Assembly (NCBI GenBank): GCA_020086605.1
Contig: JACBWW010000018.1
Coordinates: forward strand, 19,004,809-19,068,808
Origin: Lanius collurio
Lineage: Eukaryota > Chordata > Aves > Passeriformes > Laniidae
DNA: 64,000 nucleotides
Reading direction: 5' to 3'
The position numbers were made by a program, and so were the translations under genes. Shown here piece by piece: positions 11,525 through 24,391 of the stretch; within the stretch, counting starts at the first letter, position 1; each line of letters begins with the position of its first letter. The notes below the pieces were generated by a model. The model did no database searches. It saw nothing but the letters and a program-made list of their open reading frames with translations, and was not told the origin of the DNA.

Positions 11525-14246
11525 AAAGAACAACTTAATGACAGCCTAAAATATTTTCCCTTCAATTTTCCAATTTTAACATTTTGCAAAAGTCACATGG
11601 GTGAAGTTTCTGAATAATATTATTGCACTTTCTTGGCTGTTGATACCCAAGTCACCAGCACAAACCACTTACGATCTCTGAGGCTGTGGTGAAATAATTT
11701 GTGGTTGCTCTGTGGAGCCTACTCCTTTCATTGTGCTTCCATTCAGAATAAACGTAATAGAATTTCACCATTTTGCCCACTTTCCTGCTGCTTTTTTCTC
11801 ATTGTAGTCAACTTCATGACTAAGCAGGGAGAGCCCTTTGGACCAAAGTTTCAGGAAAACTAAGGTAGTGTCAAATGGAGTATTATTATCCCTGGATTTA
11901 TAACAAAGGTGACACCACTCATAATGTTATTATTACTATCTAAGAAATTTCATTAGTAGTATGGACTTGGCTCAGTGCTGATGAATGCCAGAGGAAACCC
12001 TTCTACTGAGTCCAGCAGGCTTCACATCAAATCATATTTGCATATGAAGATATACATCAGCTAAATTCAATCTAGGATAGAAAAAGGTCAGCTTCACTGG
12101 AAGGAGAAGATTAAGAGAGTACATCCTTCCTTTTATGCCTTTGTGTCCATAATTTTTAAAAGCACGTCATAAGTAATCTTGTTTACTGCAGATTTGACCA
12201 TTTCTTTTCTGCCTTGAAATTTTTTTAAAAAAAATTAGCATTAGGAGAAAAATATTAAGGGATATTTGTTGGAAGTGTCTTGCCAGGAATAAAAAGAGTT
12301 TGGGCTTGTCAGTAATCTTGAGTTGTTTTCCAGTAGGTAAGTGCTGTAAGTGCAAAATCAAAAGATTTCAAGAAATTCACCAGAGGAATTCCCTTTGCAA
12401 GGAAGAGGCAAACCAGCCACCTTCCTTGGCATCTCCTGTGACTGCCTGTGTCACTGAAATTTCTGCTGCCTGCCCTTCCTGTGCAGTGGTGCTTCACCCA
12501 GATTTGCATTTGAAATGCTTTGGCTTTCTTCTCTTTCAGAAGTATGAGCCTTTATAGCCCTTGCAATCCTTTCTCATTTTAATTAAAAAAAAAGTTATTC
12601 TGACTGTTTTGTTGGCATCACTGTAAATTGTGAAGCACTTCCTTAAACACGTACTGCAATCTGGATTTTATTTCCACTAGTTTAATGGAAATAGTGGTGC
12701 AAGTAGGGATTTGCAAGGAGACAAGTATGGAAAAAGCCAAGCTGCTGCCAGGGATGCCTGGGTGTTGGTGGCATGGTAATTGTGTTATTAGAGAATTCAT
12801 TCCTCATGCCTGACTTGTTCCTGATTTGTATCTGCCTGGCTGCAGCTTAACCATTTTGTCCCACAGTTTTGATTATGTTATCCTGATCCAAGTTTTTCTT
12901 TAGACTAAACCCATTTTTGCCATCCACCGCTGCCTCTGCCCTGGAGGGCACCTCTCACCCTTTGTTTCCATGCCTGCTCACGTGTGCTCGCCCAGGATGG
13001 GAACTGCTGCTGCAATTATTGCTGTTCAGCTTTCAGCGATGCCTTAACTCTCCCGGATGGGATAATCGATACTCAGCTCATCTGGGAATGGCAGTGGCTG
13101 ACTGTGCCACTCTGTAACGTCAGATGAATAGTTAAACACCCAGTGTTTTCATCTGGTGCAGCCCAAGGCTCCCAGCTGCCAGCAGCTCCCAGCTCCTCGC
13201 TCCCCTGTACGTGAATTTTCCACAAGCCTGTGCTGTACAATGACCATTCAAGGCAGAGATTCCTTTGTTCCTTTTGTGTATCCTTATCCATGTTTGTTAT
13301 GTATTAATCATTTTATGGTCATCTCTGTGTGATTCCTTCTATAAATAACATTCTCAAATCTCTCGCCTATCTTGTTTACCGTAGCTAATTCTTTAAGATG
13401 GGTGTCTCCACCAGAGCTGTAGTCTAAATGAACACAGATAAAAATCATAACATTGGCTTGGTTGTAGTAAACCAGGATTTTCTTGGTTCTGCAAATCAAG
13501 CCTTTAAAATAATCTTTTTTATTCCATCTCTATAAATACTGTATGGTGATGACAAAAGACAGGTGATAGCTTCAGCCTTAGCTATCATGTTAGTGGCTGG
13601 CATTAAATACATAATTCCTGCTGTGTCTGCATCGTCTCTAAATGAAAGTCTCCTGAAGGAGAAGTCTCCAGGGAGGGGGAAGAGCTGTGAACCAGTGACT
13701 GCAGAGTGTGCCTTGGAGATATGAAGTTAGGAAGAGAAGCTGAAAATGTGATATGTCTTTTTCAGTTTGACCTCAGCCTCTAATAGTGTTTGGCAAGTCA
13801 GCCTGGCAGATAAATTGGTTCATATTAGAAAATGGGGTTGATTTATTATGAAATTGATTGCAACCCTGTCCTGTGCTGAAGGCATTAGCGATAACAGCAT
13901 CGGGTGCCTCAGCTCTTAACTAATGGGCTTTCCCCAGGCTCTCCACTGCTGCCAGGCTTTTACCCACAGCCACCAGCATCTAAACCACACACCTCTGCTG
14001 GTCCCTTCCCGGGGATGTGAAACCCTTCCCAGGCAGGGCTCTGTCGGGAAGCTGAGATGCCCTGCAGGGAGCTGGCCTTTCCCAGGCCATACAGACTTGC
14101 AGGAGCAGGGCCAGTGTGACATTTGCAACCAGCACCTTGAAATATATCCAAGCATTGCATCTCTTCTTCTTGTGACTGTTTTCTGAAAATGGGAAGAGTT
14201 ACTGGAAATAGGGAAAAGTATCCACCAAACTCCCAAACTCCTTCTG

Positions 14247-14560
14247 TTCACAGAATCACAGAATGGTTTGTGTTGGAAGGGACTTCAAAGATCACCCAGT
14301 TTCAATCCCCCCTGCCATGGGCAGGGACACCTTCCACTGTCCTAGGTTGCTCAGGGCCCTGTCCAGCCTGCCTTGAACACTTCCAGGGATGGGGCAGCCA
14401 CAGCTTCTCTGGACAGTTTTGTCCAGTGTCTCACTACCCTCAGAATAAAGAATATTTTTTAAATATCCAATCTAAATCTATCCTTTTTATGTCTGAAGCC
14501 ATTCCCCCTTGTCCTATCATTACATGCCCATAAAAAAAGGCTTTCCTTCCTTTCTTCATT
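14247..14560 (-). mobile_element. CR1 LINE, 3' end of about 310 bases
   Basis: This is a well preserved minus-strand CR1 tail. In order it shows ttcacagaatcacagaatgg, gttggaagggacttcaaag, cctgccatgggcagggacac, the 'cagcctgccttgaacacttccagggatgggg' segment, cagaataaagaatatttttt, and ccattcccccttgtcctatc. It ends in a decayed run after acatgcccataaaaaaagg. The element is 5'-truncated and contains no open reverse transcriptase frame. The 114-codon plus-strand frame over it is only an antisense reading of the repeat. Confidence 0.95.
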
Positions 14561-16136
14561 TTCTTTGGTGAAGCTGAAAGCTCTTTTAGCCACAAAGAAA
14601 AGCCATCACCAAATGTAATGAGAAAGTTTCACTGCCTTTTGCAATGAAAGCCATATTCACCCACAATTGCCACTACCCGCAGTGCAGTTGCCTCAAACTC
14701 CTCAGCAAACTGGGGACTGATTAAAACACAAATGAACAAACCAAACATAATGACCACTGTGACCCTGTTAACAAATTGGGGTGTATCTAATATGGGAAAC
14801 TCTAATCTACTACTTGGAGTATTGTTACAGATGTAATAAATAAAATAAAAATTTTAAAAAATAGTATGTCTGGTGTCAAAAACATTTTGTGTTCCTGCCT
14901 TTCTCTTTGGACACTTCTGGGCTGTATCCAAAAGAGCAAAGGATTTTCCAGTTAATTTGCTTAGTGGTAGTTAAGGCTCTCTCAGAAGTTGTATTTAGAA
15001 ATAACTGAATAGCAAACACTGAAATATTCAGTGGTTGGCCTAAGCAATACTTTTCAATATTTTTGAAGGAAAAGAGTTTTCAGTGATTGAAATGCACCTT
15101 TAGACATTTTCCAAATGAAAAATTTCCATATGAAAGAACCATGCGGCTTGAAAGGAAAGCTCATTGCAAGACAGTGTGTAATTAGACAAAACTGAAAATA
15201 AACTTTTCAAAATAACTGAAAACAAATTGATTTGGGGAATGAAGATAGGGTTTTTTTGAGGTGTGAGAAAGCCATACAAACAGCCCAGCAGTGAGGAGCA
15301 ACTGCACAACACAAACTTTTTCAGAGAACAACTATTTCAGCAGGAAGCACTCCGTATATCTTCAAACCAGCTTTGGAGATAACTTCTTTCTCCTTCCTAT
15401 CCTAACAAAAAGTAGGGCATGTCTGGCAACAGCTGCTATGAAGCCAAGAGGCACTAATGTGTGTCTTTTGAAGCAATATATTCATGTGGACAAGAGCCAC
15501 AGTCATCTATTCCAACAGCCAAATCCTCTCAAAGCTGTGCCATACTGTCCTCCCAGGGTCATTGCTAGTTCTCACTGAGGGTGCTGAGCCCTGGCTGTGT
15601 TCACCAGGAATTGTCCCTCTCCCACATGGATATGTCTGAGCCGGAGGTCCTGGAGCAGCCAAACTCTGCTCTTTTAACAGCACTCCTGGGAAAAATTCAC
15701 CACAGAAGAGCAAAGGGCAGCTTTCCCTCCACCAGCATTGAGCAGGTAATATACAGATATGACTAAGACATCTGGGATCCCCATATATTTTCAAATTAAT
15801 TTTTATAGGATAACACCTTGGCCTGAGAAACACTTCTGAATATTATGAGTAATTGTCTAACATGTCACTTTTCCAGGCTTGTGCTTCTATCATTAACACC
15901 TCCGATTAGCAAAAACGCAGACTCTGAGATGTTCCTTTGATTTAAAAGGTTATAAATTTTGGATGCAATGTCAGAGTGTAAATTTTACAATGCAGCCGAG
16001 CTGTGGACTAATTAAAAGACTACTCCAGTACTCTTCTCAACCAATACATCTCAGATTTGTGACAGCCTTCAGGAAGAGTCATGAATTATGCCATGTGCAG
16101 CATATGTAATCTATTGATCTCTCTGTGTGTACATAT

Positions 16137-16156
16137 GCTGTGTGTGTGTGTATGTG
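16137..16156. repeat. Short (TG)n microsatellite
   Basis: About six uninterrupted TG units are followed by an interrupted tatgtg. It lies just upstream of the candidate exon at 16.27 kb. Confidence 0.8.
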
Positions 16157-16272
16157 CACCAGAGCCCATGTTGATGATGGCTTCTTCACAACTGTGTGAA
16201 AGTTTCTCATCCCAGAGAATTTATAGCAGTGCAATTAATGATTGCAGTCATTTTGCTTTCTTGCTACTGCAG

Positions 16273-16375
16273 GGTTACTACTGCTCTTTAATTCCAGATG
16301 CCCTTGGAGCCAGAGCTGGGCATCACCTTTGCCATGAAGAGGCTTCACCTACTGGCATTGCTCTGGTGCACAGAG
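16273..16375 (+). other. Candidate spliced exon, 103 bases, unidentified transcript
   Basis: A pyrimidine-rich stretch (ttttgctttcttgctactgc) ends in AG at 16271-16272, and a strong donor (cagag|gtgag) falls after 16375. The 103 bases between are open in the frame starting at 16273, which continues open upstream and downstream. I recognise no protein family in the peptide (it begins GYYCSLIPDALG and ends TGIALVHR). The three visible splice elements fit an internal exon, either of a long non-coding RNA or of an unrecognised gene. No partner exon is identified, so this could be chance. Confidence 0.25.
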
Positions 16376-16899
16376 GTGAGTTTTTATCCATCACTGAGCT
16401 GTTCCTTGGGTCCTGACTGAGGTACCCCGATCCACACCTTGTGGACCTTGTTGATTCTGTATATTGTAAAGTGAAAATAGAAAAACCACCCATGTTTCAC
16501 TTGACACCATGCATTGAATGGTGTCATATCCTTTAGGCTTGGCAGTTAATGTTTGTGGTCAGCAGCAGTGTCTCCCTTGGTGCTCCACGTGACACAGAAA
16601 ATCAGGATATCTCTATGCTGTGCTTCCCAGGGCAGTGTGAAATGGCTTTCTGCTTGCCAGAATCTCTTTCAAAGCCAGTGCCTGCAAAGGACAAGCTTCA
16701 CAGGACAGTTGGCAAAGCAAAGATATAAAGAGAAAGAGGACAACCTATGTTTGAAAAATAAGTTCTGGGGTGACCAGGTGCAAATGGGAAATTATATCAA
16801 CCAACTTTAGATAGAAAAGCCCAAAGGCTTTTCTTCAGAAATCACTGAACATTCATGGATCAGGTTTTCCTTTTTCTCAGTCATTCTCCTCCTGACTGT

Positions 16900-16907
16900 T
16901 GACGTCA
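16900..16907. promoter_or_regulatory. Perfect CRE palindrome
   Basis: The octamer TGACGTCA is the full cAMP response element bound by CREB/ATF factors. It retains a central CpG in otherwise CpG-poor DNA. No promoter or transcript start is evident nearby, so the assignment rests on the motif alone. Confidence 0.35.
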
Positions 16908-18267
16908 GTGGATTTGGCACTAGATCAACAGGAAAACAGAGGGACAGTTTCCCCCTACACATGCAGAATTAGAGACTCATACCAAGATAGATGAGCTAGA
17001 TTTAGATGAGAGGGAATTTCTGTTTGAGGGTGTTCATGCAAAAAGTATTTTATAGTATTAGGCTTGTGTGAGCTCCCAGTGTAATAAAGGAGAATTGTCT
17101 AAGGCTTGGCAGGAACACATCTCTAGGACTTTGTTTTGATGAAAAAAACCTGGAAACCTGCACTTAGCTTTTCTGCTAGCTGTAATTATCTGGCTGTATT
17201 GATCATGGTGCTAAGGTTATCTGATGGGTAGGGTGTGAGCAAAGATCAGCTTCAGTCCATGAATTAAAGCTGCAGACTGTCAGCTCTAATTTACACACAT
17301 TCAGTCTGAAAACTGTCCTCCTGCAATGGCAGAACTCCCTGGAATTGACACAGATAGGCAGCATATGGAGCCTGTGCAGCAGGAAGGAGGCACCAGCACT
17401 TGGCATTGCTGCTCTGTTTTATGCAAATATCTGGGTTACAAAAGCAGGGAACAAGGGCAGAATAAAGTGGGGGGGTCTGGTACTGGCAGACATAAAACCC
17501 TTGGTGGCATTAATGAAATTCACAGGCTTGTGGAAAGCAGGACAGGCTCCTGAGCTCTGATTTCAGCCTACAATCATGCAATACCTTGAAGGCAAGAGAT
17601 GGTGATAACTGGTTCACATGTGAGGATTTGTACAGCGAGGGAATCTGTGCAGCTTGTGCAGTAAAATATAGTATTCCATGCTGTCCAATACCACAACCAG
17701 AGCCAAAGTACAAGAACCAGCAGTTTCAGGGAGCAGGGCTCTCATTAACATGTCATTATTCGCTTTGGAGACAAGCCTGTCCCTTCTGCTGCTGGTCTGT
17801 TAGATAGGGTGGAGACAGGAGGAGAAGCAGGAGATGATGCCCCTCCTGGCTGTGTTTTGTACCCTGCATTGCTGTTCTGCATGGATAAAATACAGAGGAT
17901 CCAACTTGTCCCCTTCAGGCAGCTGTTCCATCAGGGTGCTCTGCAAGGAAGATGTACAAGTCAAATTAGCTGTGGTCCCCATAAAAGGCATCACATCACC
18001 AGAAGTGACAGAGCAGACCTGAGGCCCCACCCCACTCCACTGCTGTCATTTGACTTTCACCATGACTTCTATGTAGTTGTCTGTCCATTCACAAGCATTT
18101 GTTGTGGGCTTATTTGGGTATATCTTGGCATTTGAGAGGTGTCAATCTGCTAAAACTGAAGTGGCAATAGCTAATCACAGCTTTATTCTCTGCAGAACAT
18201 AACAGCAAAGCATATGGCTCAGCAGCATAACTTTCTTTCTCTGGGCAAACAGCATGGTCAGTTCTGC

Positions 18268-18283
18268 AAAAAAAAAAAAAAAA
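18268..18283. repeat. Poly-A run of 16
   Basis: Sixteen consecutive A bases follow gttctgc and are followed by caaacc. No recognisable SINE or processed pseudogene body lies upstream. Confidence 0.85.
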
Positions 18284-18935
18284 CAAACCTGTCATAGGAA
18301 TACAGTCTCTGGTACTTGCTGGAAGCTCCAGGGATCCTGTACTCAGAGATACCTCAAATGAAGGAAAAAAAAACCCCACCCTCCTTCACATCATTATTCA
18401 TTCAAAAACTGGCAATGCTGGGTTTTCTTCTCACCTCTGATATCTTGAGAAAACACTTTGCTTTCAAAAGTGAATTATTTTTGCTGGGTCTTTGAAATTC
18501 AGTGCCACTCATTTTGGATTTGAAAAGTCTCAGTAAAGGTTTAGAGATGGAAATTTCAATCCTTAGACCCTTGAGGCCATGCAGAGTGGGTGTTATACTG
18601 TATTCATTCAGAACACAGCCATACCCACCTGTCCATCAGAATCTCAGGGCTCCACGTGTGTATATGCAGCACAGTAAGCAAGAGCTGCAAACTGTATTTG
18701 CAAGGTTTCCAACATCCTTCCACAGCGAATTCCTTACAGCACAAATCTTTTCCATCATAATTTACATTTCATACCTGTTTTCCCAAATCTTCAAAGTCAG
18801 AGGAGCAAATCCTTCTTTTAGCTATGCTGTGATGAAAGCCACTGACTCACAGGAATAACCAGAGCGCAGGATTTGGCTTAACTTCTTGGCTTGACGCCGA
18901 TACAACATTTCATAGATCTTTTTTAGGTGTTTCCT

Positions 18936-18949
18936 ATTGTCATGGCAAC
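18936..18949 (+). promoter_or_regulatory. RFX X-box-like site
   Basis: The 14-mer ATTGTCATGGCAAC differs at two positions from the ideal palindromic X-box GTTGCCATGGCAAC bound by RFX factors. Binding is inferred from the motif only. Confidence 0.35.
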
Positions 18950-19937
18950 TCTAATCAAAACCTTTTCCATGAATAGCCCTGTCAATTGCAGTACAAGCTC
19001 CTGGCTGACTACAGCCTGCAGTTCTGCTCCAGTGTGGTTTCACAAGCTCCTCTTGCTTGACCTTTCATCTCCTGGCTTTCCCCAGATCCCTTATTGCACA
19101 AGCCAGAAATATATCTTTTGTTTTGCAAGAAAGCTTTAAAAATCTTTACAAGTGATAAGTAACAGCCAGATCTGGCAGCTGACCCCAAGGCAGGGAGTTG
19201 CCTCAGGAGGGATTACAGGCTATAGTAAGCACCTCTCCTACACAACAGAGCACGGACCACAGTAAATCCCTGTGAGTAGTGGCTTGGCAGAGCCTTGAAC
19301 TCTGCACCTGCCCAAAACTACCCTGTAACACAGAGGAATGACCAGATCTCTAGGGAAGGGGTGGGTTTATTAAAGGGGATCCCACTTGTGAGTAACAAAT
19401 CCATCAGCAGGATTCCCTGGCAGTGACATGGCAGAGACACCACCTGTGTCCCCAAAGTCTAACACCCCACTCTTTGCCCAGCTCTGGGGCAGCAGGGTGG
19501 AGAATCCAGACTGCTAGGTTTGGCTTGTTGTATTTGACTTTTTTCCTAAGGTGTTTGAACAGCCACATGGCAAATTGCAGCACTGTGGAAATCAATAGAA
19601 GTTTGCCCTTGGACTTCTATGGGGTCAGGATTTCACCAGCTCTCTCTAAGGTATTCTTACCAGGAGCTGAAAGAGTTTATCAGAAATAATGCACATTTTG
19701 CACATGCATCTTGTCTGAGTCAGTATCATCCCCAGACATGGAAAATAAAGTAGAGAGAGGTGTAATCTCATGCCTTAAGGTCAGTCCATCCCTTACTCCA
19801 GGAGCACAAAAGAGGTCTCTGGAATTTCCATTCCCATGTGAGAGCCACTGCTACAATTCATAATTTTAAGCACTCATAGGAAAAAAAAAAGGTAGGAAGG
19901 AAGGAGGAATAGAAATTACAGGGATAAAAATCTTTCT

Positions 19938-19977
19938 TTATATATACATATATATTATAGATATTCTATATATATAG
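19938..19977. repeat. AT-rich TATA microsatellite
   Basis: Imperfect TA repeats make up about 40 bases that are almost purely A and T and self-complementary. They can fold back on themselves and are likely to be length-variable. Confidence 0.8.
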
Positions 19978-20029
19978 TTTTGTCTCGTCTTGTACCTTCA
20001 ACCCTGCTTTAAATAAAAGCTCCGAGACT

Positions 20030-20340
20030 TGTCGGTTTCCATCAGGCAAAAATTATTATTCGGCTTTAGAAAGAACATCTTGCCAAGTGCTGCAGTTCAA
20101 AAATAAGGAAAACAGCTCTGCCAAAATGCAGCAAATGTGATTACACAAAGCCAAGAAGACCATAATTAGATCATTACCATGGAAACAACCTAATTACATG
20201 TGTAATGCAGCAAGGTCTGAGCTGCGCATCCGAATGTGTTTTGCTATTGTCTAGCAGGGCCATAGCACTGCCATTTGCCTCGTGTTATTAAGCCACCTTG
20301 ATCATTTTGGATCGGGTTTTCTTGGAATAAGTCCCCCTCC
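20030..20340. promoter_or_regulatory. Putative conserved non-coding element
   Basis: This stretch has the texture of vertebrate regulatory DNA: TAATTA-type cores at 20163 and 20191, the X-box-like site, retained CpGs (gctgcgcatccgaatg, ctcgtg, gatcggg) and no repeat. A 178-codon minus-strand frame covers 20244-20780, but its peptide has no domain I recognise. Conservation itself cannot be seen from one sequence. Confidence 0.3.
20173..20186 (+). promoter_or_regulatory. RFX X-box-like site in a conserved-looking block
   Basis: ATTACCATGGAAAC fits the degenerate X-box pattern (GTNRCC, spacer, RGYAAC-like right half) with small departures. Seven bases further on, an ATTACA-TG-TGTAAT inverted repeat (20193-20206) follows. 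The pair sits in an AT-rich block with several homeodomain-type TAATTA cores. Confidence 0.35.
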
Positions 20341-23149
20341 CCACTATGCAAAGAATTAAACTGTGCATGAAATGATTTGAGCACGACTGCCTGAGGCTCG
20401 CGCTGTGTGCAGGGAAACGGGATCCTGCCTGCACCACCACGGGGATGGGCAGCCACCACTTGAGAGAAACTCCCTTGTAGCAGGATCTGGAGCTCCCCAG
20501 GTAACAGCCACATGCAGGAATTGACATTTGATCTTAAGTGCAACCCTGGGCAAGAAAGTTGAGCTTGCCAGGGACTTGCTAATGGTTGCTGCCTTCTATT
20601 AATTTCTCCGTTGTTGTAGTAATTCATCACCAGAGCAGTGGAGATGGCATCAAATGGCCAGGCAAAGATGCCCATGAGGTCCCCACAGGTTTCTTTCTTG
20701 CATAACTGGACTATTCTGTGGAAATGGGGGCTAAGCATAGCTGGGTTATGATATTGTCTCACTGGTGGAAACCAAATCACTCCTGAAGGACAGTGTCATG
20801 GATCATTTCCAGGCAGAGAAAACGAGGCAAGGTCAAAGACCATGATTGTCAGCTTGGAGGATCAAAGCACAGTTGTGAATAGACTACATGTAATCCAAAA
20901 CGATTTCAGAGAGGAAAGCCAGGCCTGTACATACATGGCTTCATGCCTTGCAGCATAAAAATAGATGAACATGGAGAGACAGGGGAGTCATCAGTGAATC
21001 TCTGCTATTATCTCCACAGGCCCCCAGCCCACTGCTGCTGAATCATGGGGTTGTAGTAAATGTGACCTGCAGGGTAGGTACACAAAATGATGGCAAGCAC
21101 TGCCACCCCCTTTCATGCACATTGGATTTCTGTGTCCGTTCTCAGGCAGACTGGCCTCACTCGGCAGGAAGGGAAGAGGATGGCTCATTAGCTGATGGGT
21201 AGAGTAACAAGGCAAAAGCCAGTGGGACTGTCTGGCAAAGCTACTGCTTCTGCTAATTAATGAGGAGAGATGGTTGCTGGGCCAACTGCAGATGTTGCTG
21301 CAAATTACGCCATTGCTATCCCTGCCAGAGAGCTCTTGCTGCAGCTCTCACATCTCCAGGTGTTCTTGCCACAACAATGGTCCCCGCTGTTCATTTTGTC
21401 TTCTTACAGGGAAAATAAAATACCGCCTTTTGGTGGGGAGAAATGCTCATTTTGAAGAATTTTTCAAGCCCAGACTCTGCTCCTTTAATTTCTGTCCCAC
21501 TTTCCTTCCTCAAATTCACTTCATTTTCCATTCAAATTGCTTTCCAGACCACAGAATAAGGCTGGAGAGAAGTGCCCCGAGCAATGCCGATTTCCCTGCT
21601 CACTTTCCCAGCCAGGAACACTGGGACCATGTCTTGAGGAAACTGCTGACACCTCTTCCCACCTCAGCTCTGTCCCTGTCCCCCATGGGGCTGTTGGTGA
21701 TGCAGACCAGGCTGGTACTGCTCTGGCTCTGAACAGGCTGTTTCTCCTCCACACATCTATTACATAAACTCATGTAAGTTCACTGGGTAAAACCTGATGT
21801 TCAACTTTTGCACAAAGTCAGCAGAATGAAAGAAAAAGAAGGAGAAGCCCAACCCCCACTGCTTTCTCCGTTTTTGCTCCGTATGCAAAACCTGTCTGTA
21901 CAGTTCTGCTAAGCGCTGATGCCCTACTTTCATCCCTCACATAGCTCAACTAAAAATACTCTGAGATTTCAAGCAAGGTCCCTGCTGTGAACTGTCTGAG
22001 CGAGCAGGCGTTGCTGCAGCCCCAGCCCCAGCCATGCCTGCACCGTGCTGTGCTCCTGGCACAATTTACACCAGCCCTGGGCACCACATAGGATGAGAAA
22101 AAGCCAGCAATCTGGAGAAAATCAATACCCCTCCTTCTCATCAGCTCCAGCAAAATGTCCTGATGTGGTGTGGGAAGGACAAAACTGAAGGAAGAGATGA
22201 GATAACTTAGGAGCTACTCGTTACTATTGCTACTATTCGTGGTGTTTGTAACCGTGGTACCCATGAAGCCCTGCTGGTATCGAGGGTGGTTTAGAGCAGT
22301 AACATCTGGAGCTCTGAAACAGTCATGAAAATAAAATGATTGGCTAAAACTATTCATACTTGCTCTATGTGCTGAGAAGAGACTTCCATGCTATTTTTTT
22401 GTCTGATTTGTGCAGTCCTGAGGAAGCAAGATAAATAAAAGCTTGTGGAAACCAATTTTTTAAAAACAAGGGAATCTAATGGTGATTATTTGTGTTGAAG
22501 ATAGGATAAATAAATTTTTGTGCCCTGAAAAAAGTAACTGGATTTTAGCAGCTGGTTTCTCAAGTTACCCTGAACAATGGGTCTTTTTGACAAGAACATG
22601 GTTGTCTTAGAGGGCTTCAGCTTGAAATTCTGTCTTCTGCCTCATTTTCTGTTACATAAGAAGGAAAATGGAAATTATTTTATTACACCTATGGGTTATT
22701 TGCAAATAAGGATGTATGTACATGGGCCTAATTTATTTGAAGAATGGCCATTACTGCTGTGACAAGTCAGCTGTTTCCACATGCAGAGCATTAACCTCAC
22801 AGGTTCCTTGCATGGGGACATTCCCTGGTTATGGCCATCATTTGCAATACCTGAGATGTGACCCCAAATGTTCCAGCTGTGGGAATGTTAAGCTGATAAT
22901 CCTGTAAAATGTGGCACTTGCCTCCTGCTGGGGGCACGAATCTCAGCCCAGAGCACTGCCTGCACTCACACAGAGCTTCTGCCCACGGCAGGACAGGGGC
23001 CAAAGGGGCTCCCCTACCCACAGAGAGGTACCCAGGTCATTGTTTAAGAAGAGAAATCAGGCTCTGAAGGAAAGCCTGATGGAGGGCACCCTTCCATGGG
23101 CAACCCCAACAGTTGCAGAAAACACCTATGATGCAATTCCTTGGCAGAT

Positions 23150-23410
23150 TAAAGTATGAGTAAAATACTTGTAAAAGCCATGAAGGCACATGCATTTAAT
23201 TTAGACTTCAGGATGCTGTTGCTTTTTTTTTCATATTAAATATTAATTCCCTTTAAAAGAGTGCTTTTGAGCTGTTTTGAGAACACAAATGGTAATCTAA
23301 TGTCATCTAATTAATAAAGAATTTCATACTCATATGTATTAACAGTCTGCTATTACTGCTGAGGACATTTCACTGGTATTTAAATATATTGAACCAAACA
23401 TGAATTGTAT
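23150..23410. promoter_or_regulatory. AT-rich putative regulatory block
   Basis: The block is dense in homeodomain-type cores, including atcatctaattaataaagaa and tattaaatattaattccc, and in ttaaat-type words, with few CpGs. There is no recognisable repeat and no useful open frame. It resembles AT-rich enhancers or matrix-attachment sequence; I cannot separate the two. Confidence 0.22.
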
Positions 23411-24383
23411 TTAAATGTCAATTTTCCTGGAAAAGCATGGCTGGGAGATAAAGCCTGACTTTGCCTCCCTGAACTCAATGTCCTGACAGTACACTGAGAC
23501 AGCTCACTAGATTTCACTCCATAAATCCAGAAACTGCAAGGAAACAACAGAATTTCTCCCAAAACACAGCACAGACAGGGTACTTTGTGAGCCCACTGGT
23601 GACAAACACAATCTTATCAGTCAGTGACACCCTCATTAACAGTGCCACGTCTCTTTTCTGCTATGCTGTCCTTTCTCACCTGGCTTGTTGATTCTTTTGA
23701 CATAATTTTTAATGGAGATGTTAACAGCAGCCCTGTAATATCCAGTGTCATGGATGCAGAGGCAGATCTGGTGAGAGATGAAGATTTGAGCCTCTTTGTC
23801 CCCTGAGTCCAGCTCCCATCAAGCTGAGGGGGGTACTTTTGGTGCATCCCTGTCTTCTGGTGTCCCCAAGGATGTGTTAGCTGGAGAGAGAAAGGGTGCA
23901 GAAAGGAGAAGGTGAGGTGTGGGGGTTTAACCCCAAGAGATGCATCAGCGGGATGTGCTCTCCTTTAAGGACTATCTCAGTTGTTGCCAGTTCCAGGATG
24001 AGTTCCCAGCACTTGTGCATTACTCTTACACTTTTCTAATATGGCACACATTGATTTTTCCCCTTACTCTCTGCTGACTGCACAGTCTGAAACACCAAAG
24101 ACCTTAAAGTCAAGGTCAAGTTTTTATTCCCTGAGTAAACAAGCCTTGGAGAAGGGAAGGGGAAAGAAGATGCAAGCACTTATACCAAAAGATAGAAAGC
24201 TATTGAACAAATGTATTCCTTCTAAAAACCCTCTCCACAGAAGAAGGCATACAAAAGATTAATTCTTTCATTCTGCAAATTCTGCATTAAATAAAATCCT
24301 TACTCCTGAGGAATAAATGTTAAGAGCAGGCCAGTGTGCAGGTGATAAAAATGAAGCCATTCTCTAATGCTTAAAGTCACACA

Positions 24384-24391
24384 TGACGTCA
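24384..24391. promoter_or_regulatory. Second perfect CRE palindrome
   Basis: TGACGTCA occurs again within acatgacgtcagac. As with the site near 16.9 kb, the CpG is retained in a CpG-poor setting, but there is no promoter evidence. Confidence 0.35.

Larger units (their letters stand above)
8551..14246. other. Non-coding unique sequence
   Basis: No gene is recognised. The best frame is 125 codons on the minus strand (10106-10483), with no domain. Part of 11.2-12.3 kb is strongly AT-rich, with a poly-T tract and the G-rich tract. A possible reversed MIR trace (agtattattatccctgg near 11879) is too weak to call. Confidence 0.7.

Noticed and set aside
11879..11915. Possible reversed MIR fragment (agtattattatccctgg)
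   Set aside because: The similarity covers fewer than 30 bases, with too many mismatches to call.
20244..20780. 178-codon minus-strand open frame
   Set aside because: The peptide has no recognised family and lies partly in a block that looks like non-coding regulatory DNA. Frames of this size occur by chance in 64 kb.
23931..23944. gggggtttaacccca, which resembles the start of passerine endogenous retrovirus LTRs
   Set aside because: Only about a dozen bases agree and no LTR body, primer-binding site or viral gene follows. It is a small palindrome.
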